From the NCBI RefSeq assembly GCF_002901445.1, contig NZ_PPPD01000001.1, forward strand, positions 992,001 through 1,056,000: DNA of 64,000 nucleotides. The letters run 5' to 3'. Shown here piece by piece: positions 10,840 through 21,666 of this stretch. The position numbers and the translations under genes are program-made. The stretch is from Deinococcus koreensis (GTDB lineage Bacteria > Deinococcota > Deinococci > Deinococcales > Deinococcaceae). How positions within the stretch are numbered: the stretch's first letter is position 1; each line of letters starts with the position of its first letter. The notes under the pieces were generated by a model. That model was not told where the DNA came from. It worked only from the letters and a program-made list of their open reading frames with translations, and searched no databases.

Positions 10840-11615
10840 CGGCCCCCCACCCTGACCCCACGGTCGTGCTGCAGGCCCGCAACATGACCCGGCGCTTCGG
10901 CGGCTTGATCGCCGTGAACGACGTCTCCTTCGACGTCTACGAGGGCGAGATCTTCGGGCTGATCGGCCCCAACGGCGCGGGCAAGACCACGCTGTTCAAC
11001 CTGATGACCGGCCTGACCCCGCCCAGCGCAGGCACCCTGACCTACCGGGGCACCACGGTCACCGGCCTGCAACCCAACCGCGTGGCGGCGCTGGGCATGA
11101 GCCGCACCTTCCAGAACATCCGCCTGTTCCGGGGGCTCTCGGCGCTGGAGAACGTCAAGATCGCCCAGCACGTCCGCACCCGCGCCGGGCTGTGGCAGGG
11201 CGTGTTCGGCACCTCGCGGCCCGAGGAGGCGCAGGTCGAGCGCCGCGCCTGGGAACTGCTCGATCTGGTGGGCCTGAGCGACCGCGCGGGCGAGCTGGCG
11301 AGCAACTTCAGCTACGGCGATCAGCGCCGCCTGGAAATCGCCCGCGCGCTGGCGACCGAGCCGCGCGTGCTGCTGCTCGACGAACCGGCGGCCGGCATGA
11401 ACACCTCGGAAAAGGGGCAGCTGACCGCCTTCATCCGGGAAGTGCGCGACCGCTTCGACCTGACCGTGCTGGTCATCGAGCACCACGTCCCGCTGGTGAT
11501 GAACCTGTGCGACCGGGTGGCCGTGCTGAACTTCGGCCTGCTGATCGCCATGGGCGACCCGGCCAGCGTGCAGCGCGATCCCAAGGTCATCGAAGCCTAC
11601 CTGGGAGGAGAGTGA
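10836..11615 (+). CDS. livG: Branched-chain amino acid ABC transporter ATPase LivG-type
   Basis: Cytoplasmic ATPase of 259 residues that powers uptake. Walker A is [16 protein letters not shown], the signature region reads [16 protein letters not shown] (the LivG-type variant of LSGGQ), Walker B is [12 protein letters not shown], and the switch histidine lies in [10 protein letters not shown]. The N-terminal [20 protein letters not shown] is characteristic of LivG. Its ATG overlaps the livM stop (ATGA). Confidence 0.94.
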   Translation: MTAPHPDPTVVLQARNMTRRFGGLIAVNDVSFDVYEGEIFGLIGPNGAGKTTLFNLMTGLTPPSAGTLTYRGTTVTGLQPNRVAALGMSRTFQNIRLFRGLSALENVKIAQHVRTRAGLWQGVFGTSRPEEAQVERRAWELLDLVGLSDRAGELASNFSYGDQRRLEIARALATEPRVLLLDEPAAGMNTSEKGQLTAFIREVRDRFDLTVLVIEHHVPLVMNLCDRVAVLNFGLLIAMGDPASVQRDPKVIEAYLGGE

Positions 11616-11617
11616 CC

Positions 11618-12325
<708 letters not shown>

Positions 12326-12352
12326 GCCGCCCCGCCCTCCACCCGAAGTTCA

Positions 12353-12386
12353 GATGGGCCGCCCTCCATACCGGGGGCGGCCCATC
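12353..12386. terminator. Hairpin terminator after liv operon
   Basis: GATGGGCCGCC (12353-12363) and GGCGGCCCATC (12376-12386) make a perfect 11-bp stem with a 12-nt loop, placed between the convergent livF and CAP-domain genes. The following TTCGCTCTGTG is only weakly T-rich. It could serve both strands. Confidence 0.75.
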
Positions 12387-12407
12387 TTCGCTCTGTGTTC
12401 CGACGCT

Positions 12408-12935
12408 TCAGCGCGTGCCGAAGTCCTGCACCCAGTAGTTGGCGTACTTGTTGCCTGGGCTGACCGTTTCGACGACACTGATCCCCACTTCCCTCAGCAG
12501 CGGATCCATCAGGGTCGCGCAGTGCTTTTCGCTGTCCAGCCAGCCCTGCATGACCGTGGAGGCGGTATAGCCGGCGGCGATGTTCTCGCCGAGTTCACGC
12601 CAGTTCACGTAGCCGGCGGCCTCGACGCGCTGTTCCATCAGGCCACCTTCCGGCGAGACATGATCGAAGTAGTTGCGGTTGGCCATATCCAGGGCGTGCG
12701 CGTGCGCGGCGGCGGTGAGCTGCGTGTTCCAGGTCACCGGGCTGGCGGCGGGGAAGCGCTGGGTACCGCACTGCTGGGCCTTGCCCCGCGCGGCGTTCAG
12801 ATCCTTGAGCAGCTGCGCCATCACGCCGTCGGGGGGCGTGTCGCCCGTGGGGGGGGCGGATTCGGTGGGCGCGCCGCCGCACGAGGCGAGCAGCAGGGCG
12901 GACAACATCACTGGAATCAGGCGGGGTGTGAACAT
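12408..12935 (-). CDS. CAP/SCP-domain lipoprotein
   Basis: Secreted or membrane-anchored CAP-superfamily protein, 175 residues. The signal peptide MFTPRLIPVMLSALLLASC ends in the lipobox LLASC. The CAP fold is shown by WNTQLTAAAHAHALDMANRN, YFDHVSPEGG, RELGENIAAGY, and a C-terminal GNKYANYWVQDFG. These proteins are often of unknown activity in bacteria, some binding envelope components. The reading frame is open 24 codons upstream, but the ATG at 12935 is chosen for the signal peptide and GAGGAG placed 9 nt before it. Confidence 0.87.
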   Translation of the reverse strand: MFTPRLIPVMLSALLLASCGGAPTESAPPTGDTPPDGVMAQLLKDLNAARGKAQQCGTQRFPAASPVTWNTQLTAAAHAHALDMANRNYFDHVSPEGGLMEQRVEAAGYVNWRELGENIAAGYTASTVMQGWLDSEKHCATLMDPLLREVGISVVETVSPGNKYANYWVQDFGTR

Positions 12936-13056
12936 GTCGAAGACTCCTCTCAGGCCGTGGCCTGATCTGGAATCAGTCTGTGGAGTGTCCCCTCTCGGGG
13001 GCCTCACAGCTCCATTGATGAAGGCCGGTGCCCGGAGGGCCGGCGCTCATGAAGAC

Positions 13057-13085
13057 GGGAGCCCCGGCACGCGGCGGGGGCTCCC
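13057..13085. terminator. Hairpin terminator downstream of the TPR gene
   Basis: GGGAGCCCC (13057-13065) and GGGGCTCCC (13077-13085) form a 9-bp stem with an 11-nt loop. It lies 55 nt past the stop of the minus-strand TPR gene and upstream of the CAP gene promoter. On the minus strand the stem is followed by GTCTTCAT, a short pyrimidine run. Confidence 0.6.
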
Positions 13086-13140
13086 TGATCTTTCATCTGT
13101 GCTCTGCTGTCCTACCGGCTGGCCGGCGCGGGTCTGCGGC

Positions 13141-14337
<1,197 letters not shown>

Positions 14338-14873
14338 TCGGAAACCTCCGTGGGGTTCAGATCGGATGGCGCTGGTTGGCCCAGCCCACGTCCTGCCCGG
14401 ATGGGACATGTCCTCATGATACGGGAGCGCGGCGAAGGGCCGGGTGAAGTGCCAGTGAGGAGGGCGTAGGGGGGCGGGGGCCTCTGGGGCACGCCAGACA
14501 CGGAGCGGGCAGGATGGGGCTCACGGGCACAGTCTCCCCGCCCCGCTTGACCCGCATCTGATCAGGATTCTCATGCCCTGTGCCGCGCCCTGCAGGCTGC
14601 CCGCGTCGGGATCTCAGGCGAAGCTGCTCCCCTGGGCCGGGCAACTCCCATCCTCTGCGCCTTGACCACCCTCCGGCGCCCCTGCCTGCGCCGCCCGAGC
14701 CCTCCGGGAATCTGACACTTTTCTGAACGCCGGAGCATAAAGGCCGACCGGGGATGAGCCGTTTCAGGCGGTTCCCTACGACCGTGGGCACAGAGGCAGG
14801 CAGATTCAGCGGCAACGTTCCGCTGACCTGGGCAGCGGGACTCCCAGCAGGGCCTCCTGCTAGAGTCCGGCTC
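14338..14873. other. Intergenic region between the TPR gene and coaE
   Basis: About 530 bases with no supported gene. Reading frames on both strands give low-complexity, arginine- and proline-rich translations without recognisable motifs. The right end contains TAGAGT (14861-14866), the likely -10 box of coaE. A small unannotated RNA cannot be excluded. Confidence 0.5.
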
Positions 14874-15502
14874 ATGTCCCCGGCTCCCTCTCCGCTCAAG
14901 CGCCTGGGCCTGACCGGCTCCATCGGGGCGGGCAAGAGCACGGTGGCCGCGCTGCTGCGCGAACGCGGCCTGACCGTGCTGGACGCCGACGAACAGGCCC
15001 GGCTGGTCACCGGGGAGCCCGAGGTGCTGAGCGAACTCGCGCGGCGCTTCCCGGGCAGCGTTCAGGGCGGCGTGCTCGACCGCGCGGCGCTGGCCGACAC
15101 CGTGTTCGGCGACCCCGCCCGGCTGGCCGAGCTGAACGCCCTGATCCACCCCCGCGTGCGCGCCCGGATGGCGGCGCTGGAGGCCCAGGCGGCGGCCCGT
15201 GGAGAGCCCTGGGTCGTGCAGGACGTTCCCCTGCTGTTCGAGGGCGGACTGGAGGCGGGGATGGATGCCGTGCTGGTCGTGGACGCGCCCCTGGAGGTGC
15301 GCCTGAGCCGCGTGATGGCCCGCTCCGGCCTGAGCCGGGACGAGGTGCTGGCCCGCGACGCCCGCCAGCTGCCCGCCAGCGAGAAGCGCCGGAGGGCGAC
15401 CGTGGTGCTGGACAACGCCGGCACTCCGGACGACCTGGCGAGGCAGGTGGACGCCGCGCTGAAGCGGCTCAGCGTCCACCCGGAGACCTCGGGGGGGAAC
15501 GG

Positions 15503-15512
<10 letters not shown>
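14874..15512 (+). CDS. coaE: Dephospho-CoA kinase
   Basis: Catalyses the last step of coenzyme A synthesis, phosphorylating the 3'-hydroxyl of dephospho-CoA. The 212-residue protein has Walker [17 protein letters not shown], the [10 protein letters not shown] segment (CoaE substrate motif), IHPRVRARM, and [20 protein letters not shown], all typical. Length matches the family (about 200). The ATG at 14874 is 7 nt after TAGAGT, a leaderless start; an upstream in-frame ATG at 14754 would add 40 residues without homology. The 3' end overlaps pyrG on the other strand by 10 bp. Confidence 0.94.
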
Positions 15513-17170
<1,658 letters not shown>

Positions 17171-17332
17171 GTCGCTTCCGAGCGCCTGACCCCTGTGGCC
17201 GGCTGGGGGGCCAGAAAAAGAAAAGCCGGGGCACTCGGCCTCCGGGATTTCAGGATAGCACGCCCCGCCCGGTGGGGCCCCGCGCCCGGAGCACTCCGGC
17301 CCGGCGTCGCCAGTGCCGGGAACGCTCACAGG

Positions 17333-17413
17333 GAAAAGGACGCGTTGCGCTTATTTCCGAAACATCCGGGAGAGCGCCGGATGTTCCTCCGCATTGCACA
17401 ACGCGTCCTTTTC
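17333..17413. repeat. Nested inverted-repeat element
   Basis: GAAAAGGACGCGTTG (17333-17347) and CAACGCGTCCTTTTC (17399-17413) are perfect 15-bp inverted copies; the match extends to 17 of 18 bp. Inside them AACATCCGG (17361-17369) and CCGGATGTT (17377-17385) form a second perfect 9-bp stem with a 7-nt loop. The 81-bp unit lies upstream of pyrG and would fold into a two-storey hairpin or cruciform. No coding potential is apparent. Confidence 0.8.
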
Positions 17414-17460
17414 GCTTCTCCCTTCGGTCGGGTTGAATCTGAGCGACTGGGCCGCCTTCC

Positions 17461-17623
17461 GTAGGACACTTTCCAAATCGGGGTGCTCCTCTGGCGATAA
17501 ACACGCCGTTTTTGCCCCTCCCCCTTGATGGGGGAGGTTGGGAGGGGGTGAGCGGGAAAGGCGTCCCAGATGGACTCATTTGAGTGGACGACCAACAGTT
17601 CGTCATAACTGTCCGAACCATTG
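17461..17623. repeat. Dispersed MITE-like repeat, copy 1
   Basis: About 160 bp that aligns with 52093-52285. Shared segments, in the same order, are GGACA-TTCC near the left end, CGCCGTTTTT, GCCC-CTTGATGGG-GAGGTTG, GGCGTCCCAGA-GG, and CTGTCCG-A-CAT near the right end. The ends are imperfect inverted copies (GGACAG type against CTGTCC). The right end lies next to the stop codon of the pseudopilin gene. A palindrome TCCCCCTTGATGGGGGA sits in the middle. Confidence 0.65.
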
Positions 17624-17624
17624 A

Positions 17625-18530
17625 TCAGTCGGGCAGGTTGCCCAGGTTGCGGGGCACCACGACCACGGTGGTCACGGAATCCAGGGCGCTGGCGCCGCGG
17701 CCGGGCACCGTCACGTCCCGCCGCCCGATCCGGCGCGACACGGCCAGGTTCACGGTCACGTTGAAGTCACCCGGCCGCTGGTTCACGGCGCTGCCGCCGC
17801 CGAGGTTCCCCGTCTGGAACAGGGGCGGCGTGTCCGGCAGGGCCAGCGCCGGGGGCTGCACGTAGTCCAGCAGCAGCCGCGCCTCGCCGCCCGTCCGGGA
17901 ATAGGCCGCCGCCGAGAGGCTGGCCAGGCTGGGCGGGTCGAGGTAGTTGCTGCGGTACTCCACGAGCACCCACCGGGTCGGGTTGGCGCTGTCCTCGGCC
18001 GGGCGGTTCTCGCTGGTGGCGCCGCCCACCCAGACGCTCCGCGAGACCGGGTAATAGGCCATGAACTTGTAGCAGGCGCGCTGGTCGTTCACGCCGGCAC
18101 CGGCGGCGTTCTTGCAGCTCCCGACCGTGGAGCCGGAGACCAGCGGGTCGGGCGAGCCCGGCAGCAGGCTGGGCGGGCGCACGAAGGCGACGATGGGCGC
18201 GCCGGCATTGACCGTCCAGGTCTGCCCGCCGCTGACCGGATTCTGGGTCGCGTAGCCCGAGCTGCCCAGGGTCAGGGCCGTGCCCTGCGGGAACACGTAC
18301 ACCGCCTCCCGCAGCTGGCCGACCAGGTAGTTCTGGGCGATCTGACTCTCCTGCAGCAGCTCGTTGCGCCCCTGCACGTCCGAGGCCGAGCGCGACGACG
18401 AGATCAGCAGGTCGCTGGCGACCACCAGGATCGCCAGCCCCAGCGCCACCGCGACCAGCAGCTCGATCAGCGTGAAGCCGGCAGAGGGCGGCGGGCCTGC
18501 ACGCGGGCCGCCACAGGGGGCCGCGCTCAT
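17625..18530 (-). CDS. Prepilin-like protein, PilW-type
   Basis: Type IV pilin-like protein of 301 residues. After a short leader, AGFTLIELLVAVALGLAILV is the class III prepilin cleavage/methylation motif with the conserved Glu at +5. The rest is a long extracytoplasmic domain with two cysteines in a VGSCKNAAGAGVNDQRACYK segment that could form a disulfide. It resembles PilW minor pilins that prime pilus assembly. It is the last of four overlapping genes (ATGA overlap with the gene before it). Confidence 0.82.
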   Translation of the reverse strand: MSAAPCGGPRAGPPPSAGFTLIELLVAVALGLAILVVASDLLISSSRSASDVQGRNELLQESQIAQNYLVGQLREAVYVFPQGTALTLGSSGYATQNPVSGGQTWTVNAGAPIVAFVRPPSLLPGSPDPLVSGSTVGSCKNAAGAGVNDQRACYKFMAYYPVSRSVWVGGATSENRPAEDSANPTRWVLVEYRSNYLDPPSLASLSAAAYSRTGGEARLLLDYVQPPALALPDTPPLFQTGNLGGGSAVNQRPGDFNVTVNLAVSRRIGRRDVTVPGRGASALDSVTTVVVVPRNLGNLPD

Positions 18531-18982
18531 GGCCGATCCACCAGCACGCTCAGCTGGGAGAGCACCCGGCCGCTGCTGTCCTGCCGCGTGACCTGCACGC
18601 GCCGCAGCGGTGAGGTGTCGGGCGGACTGAGCAGCGTGCCCGCAGTGCAGTCGACCCGCCAGGGCGCGGCGCCCAGGGGCTGGCCGTCGGGATCGAGGTT
18701 GGTGACCTCGACCTGCAGGGGCGGCGTGGTGGCGGGCAGGGGCAGGGTGATACAAGCCTGATCGTAGCGGCCCAGGTTCAGCCACTCGCCCCGGATGGTC
18801 TCCAGGGCGCGCTGGGTCGCCTGGGTGGCATCGACCTGCTGGTTGCTGCGGCGGGTCAGGCCGAAAAAGCCGGTCAGCGGGGTGAGCACCACCAGCACGA
18901 TCACGCTCAGCAGGGCGATGGTCACGATGACCTCGATGATCGTGAAGCCGGCGCGCGCCTGGAAATCAGTCGGCCGCGCCAC
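18527..18982 (-). CDS. Prepilin-like protein, PilV/GspI-type
   Basis: Minor pseudopilin of 151 residues. ARAGFTIIEVIVTIALLSVI is the prepilin peptidase site and hydrophobic helix. A disulfide is possible between the cysteines in QACITLP and VDCTAGT. Size and context suggest the PilV or GspI role within a minor pilin complex. It overlaps the gene upstream by 17 nt and the gene downstream by 4 nt, so the group is translated as an operon. Confidence 0.82.
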   Translation of the reverse strand: MARPTDFQARAGFTIIEVIVTIALLSVIVLVVLTPLTGFFGLTRRSNQQVDATQATQRALETIRGEWLNLGRYDQACITLPLPATTPPLQVEVTNLDPDGQPLGAAPWRVDCTAGTLLSPPDTSPLRRVQVTRQDSSGRVLSQLSVLVDRP

Positions 18983-19442
18983 TGAGCATCACCTTGCCCG
19001 TGATCCCGACGACCTTCACATAGAGCTGCAGGTCGGTGTACGAGAGGCTGCGGAGCCGCCACACCACCCCGCTGTCGTCCAGGGTGCCGAAGGGCGGCTG
19101 GTACAGCACCTGCGGCGGCCCCGTCTCGGTCTCGACCATGACCCGGTGCGGCAGCTCACGGGCGGCGGGCGTGCCGGCGCCGACCCGGACGGTGTAGCCG
19201 GTCTTGAGGGGATCGAGCTGCAGGGTCGTGACCTGCCCGGACTTCTGGGCATCCGAGCGGGCCCGGCGCAGGTCGGCGACCAGCTGGGCCCCGGCGTCGC
19301 GCAGCTCGGTCTGGCGCAGGCTCCGCAGCAAAAACCAGCTGAAGATGCCGGCGACGATGCCCAGGATGGCGATCACCAGCAGCAGCTCCAGCAGCGTGAA
19401 GCCGGCAGCCCGCCTCTTGGCCGTCCTCGAGGGCCTCCTCAT
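18966..19442 (-). CDS. Prepilin-like protein, FimT/GspH-type
   Basis: Pseudopilin of 158 residues. It begins with basic residues, then AAGFTLLELLLVIAILGIVAG, the prepilin cleavage motif and helix, followed by RDAGAQLVADLRRARSDAQKSG, the usual FimT/GspH pattern in which a helix precedes a beta-rich domain. It would sit at the tip complex of a type IV pilus or related machine. ATG overlaps the stop of the long PilX-like gene upstream by 4 nt. Confidence 0.82.
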   Translation of the reverse strand: MRRPSRTAKRRAAGFTLLELLLVIAILGIVAGIFSWFLLRSLRQTELRDAGAQLVADLRRARSDAQKSGQVTTLQLDPLKTGYTVRVGAGTPAARELPHRVMVETETGPPQVLYQPPFGTLDDSGVVWRLRSLSYTDLQLYVKVVGITGKVMLSGAAD

Positions 19443-21472
19443 GGGCGCCCGCTCCCCACGCTCACCGAGTCGCCCTGCAGCCGGATGCCCCGGCCCCCGG
19501 CGTTCTTGTCCAGCACCTGCTCGCCGCCCTCTGCGCCCACACTGCCCAGCTCGATCGTCCAGTTCTGCTGGGTGGGGAAGGCGGGCGGGGCGTAGCCGTC
19601 CGAGGTGCGCGGGTCGTAGACGAAGTTGCGGCCGTAGCCGTGGGTGGGGCCGGAGGCGCTGAACTGCCCGAAGGCGCCGTAGTAGTTCTCGATCACCCCG
19701 CCGATCAGGTTGACGATCCCCAGCGGCGGCCCCTGGTCGAAAGCCTTGACCTGCACGGCCCCCTGGCTGGCCATCATGACGGCGTGGATCTCGGGATCGG
19801 CCCCGATGTTGGGGCAGCTTCCGCCGCAGCTCTCCGGGCTGATCAGGTCGATGTTGCCGGCGCTGGAGTACACGCCCAGGATGTTGCGGGCGCCCAGGTT
19901 CTCGCAGCGGGCGGGAGCGGCCTCGGTATTCTGTCCCGCGCAGGGCGGATCGGTGTACTTCAGGCTGCTGGTGACGTTCACAGTGCCGGTGGCGGCCACA
20001 GTCACTCCGGCGAAGCTGGCGATACTGGCGCCCTCCGGCCCGGCCTGCGCGACATTGGGGCCGCCGTTGAGATCCTGGATGCCGCCGCCGTCCACCGAGA
20101 TCACGCCGTTGAAGGTCGTCTGGGTGCCCGAGGCGACGATCTTCCCGTCGGCGTCGCGCCCGGCGCTGACCCAGGCGCCGCCCTGCCACAGGAACAGCCG
20201 GCCGTCCTCGCCGTACTGGAGCTGCACCAGCACGCCCCCCTGCTCGTAGCTGATGCGCTGGCGCTCGCTGCCGGCGATCACGTCGCGGAAGAGCTGCAGC
20301 CGGGTCACGTCGCCGCTCAGGTACAGGCCGCCCGTCCTGGCGGCCGCGTTCTGGTCGTTGCTGTTGACCGGCAGGGGAATGAAGTCCCTGTCCCACTGCA
20401 CCGTGCTGTTGAAGACCGGCCTGTTGTCGCCGGACGCGGGGGCGGCCCTCGAAGGGGTCATCTCCTCGTCCCTGACGAAGGTGCCGGCCGAGGAGTCGAA
20501 GTAGGCACCAGGATCCTCGGCCACCGTGCAGCCGGGCCTGGACTTCCCCTCGACGATCACCGTGCCGATCCGGCCATCCGGGCACCCGGCGCTGGTGACC
20601 TCGCCCCAGAAGATGGGCTGGCCCCCCGCGTCGCCCTCGAACAGGAAGTGCTGGTTGGTGTGCACCGGCCCGCTGAAGATGGTGCGCTTGGTGAAGTTGA
20701 TGCGTTTGCCTTCCTGCTCGGCCGCCTCGCTCTGGAAATGGTGGTTGGTGAACAGCGCATAGGTGGCGAACGACGGCCGCCCGATGCTCAGGAAGTAGGT
20801 CGCGGCGGCGCCGCTGGAGGTCGCCCGCGCCTGGAGGTTCTGGGTGGCCGGCCCGTCGGTGCCCGCCGAGGCGAGCGGGGGCACGGTGAAATACAGCCGG
20901 TAGCCGCCGGGGTAACGCCTGAGTTCGGTGGGCGCCAGACCGAACCGCGCCTGATAGCGCCCGGCCCCGCTGCTCCCCGCGTACTCGGTGCCGCCCGGGC
21001 CGGAGAACATGCCGGTCCAGAAGGCGTCCCGGTCGGCCTCGCTGACCCGCGTGAAGCCCTGCTGGGCGAATTTGTCGGCCCCGATGGCCAGCCGGAAGAT
21101 CGACACCTGGGAAGCGTTGCTCAGGCGGTCGTCCGGGAACTCGCAGACCCGCGCTCCCGCCGGCGTGGCCGGGGGCAGAACCGTCACGCCGCACAAGTCC
21201 CTGATCCTCGCCTCGACCACCGAGTTGCCCACCGTCGGCGGGATGCTGGAGGCGTCGGTCAGCGCCTTCATGACCCGCAGCCGGGCCTGCACCTGCGCCA
21301 CGCCGGATTCGGCGGCGTAGCGGGCACTGAGCACCCGCTGCTGATCGGCGGTCGAGCGGCGGGTCGACAGGGTCACCTGGGCGGTCACGGCCATAATCAC
21401 AGCGAGGATCAGCATGACGAACAGGAGCGACACGATCAGCGTCGCGCCCTGGGTTCGGTGGGGGGCCTGCAT
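19439..21472 (-). CDS. Large PilX-like minor pilin-associated protein
   Basis: A 677-residue exported protein. The N-terminus QGATLIVSLLFVMLILAVIM is a pilin-like hydrophobic helix lacking the Gly-Phe-Thr cleavage site, followed by RRSTADQQRVLSARYAAESG, matching the N-terminal segment of PilX-type proteins. The long remainder is rich in beta-type sequence (GGPVHTNQH-like, LYLSGDVTRLQLF, TVNVTSSLKYTDPP) and cysteines, suggesting an extracellular module. The ATG at 21472 is chosen; an in-frame GTG lies 12 codons upstream. It heads the four-gene pilin operon. Confidence 0.75.
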   Translation of the reverse strand: MQAPHRTQGATLIVSLLFVMLILAVIMAVTAQVTLSTRRSTADQQRVLSARYAAESGVAQVQARLRVMKALTDASSIPPTVGNSVVEARIRDLCGVTVLPPATPAGARVCEFPDDRLSNASQVSIFRLAIGADKFAQQGFTRVSEADRDAFWTGMFSGPGGTEYAGSSGAGRYQARFGLAPTELRRYPGGYRLYFTVPPLASAGTDGPATQNLQARATSSGAAATYFLSIGRPSFATYALFTNHHFQSEAAEQEGKRINFTKRTIFSGPVHTNQHFLFEGDAGGQPIFWGEVTSAGCPDGRIGTVIVEGKSRPGCTVAEDPGAYFDSSAGTFVRDEEMTPSRAAPASGDNRPVFNSTVQWDRDFIPLPVNSNDQNAAARTGGLYLSGDVTRLQLFRDVIAGSERQRISYEQGGVLVQLQYGEDGRLFLWQGGAWVSAGRDADGKIVASGTQTTFNGVISVDGGGIQDLNGGPNVAQAGPEGASIASFAGVTVAATGTVNVTSSLKYTDPPCAGQNTEAAPARCENLGARNILGVYSSAGNIDLISPESCGGSCPNIGADPEIHAVMMASQGAVQVKAFDQGPPLGIVNLIGGVIENYYGAFGQFSASGPTHGYGRNFVYDPRTSDGYAPPAFPTQQNWTIELGSVGAEGGEQVLDKNAGGRGIRLQGDSVSVGSGRP

Positions 21473-21666
21473 CCCCAGAGTATGAATGATGTGGAGGGGG
21501 GGCCTCACCCCAGTCTGGGGGCCAGGGCGGCAAAACCATACATTCAGGGGGGGTCGTGTCAGATTTTTGTCAGAGAAGTCTCCTCACTTTTCCGGATACG
21601 CCCGGGCTGCCGGCCGGCGTGCGCCCCCCGCTCGATCCGGTTCCGCCTGCTCTGACCCCGCCTGGC

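Noticed and set aside
18966..21539. 857-codon frame that joins the GspH-type gene with sequence upstream
   Set aside because: The C-terminal part is the real pseudopilin, but upstream of 19442 the frame is out of phase with the PilX-like gene; a separate ATG start is better.
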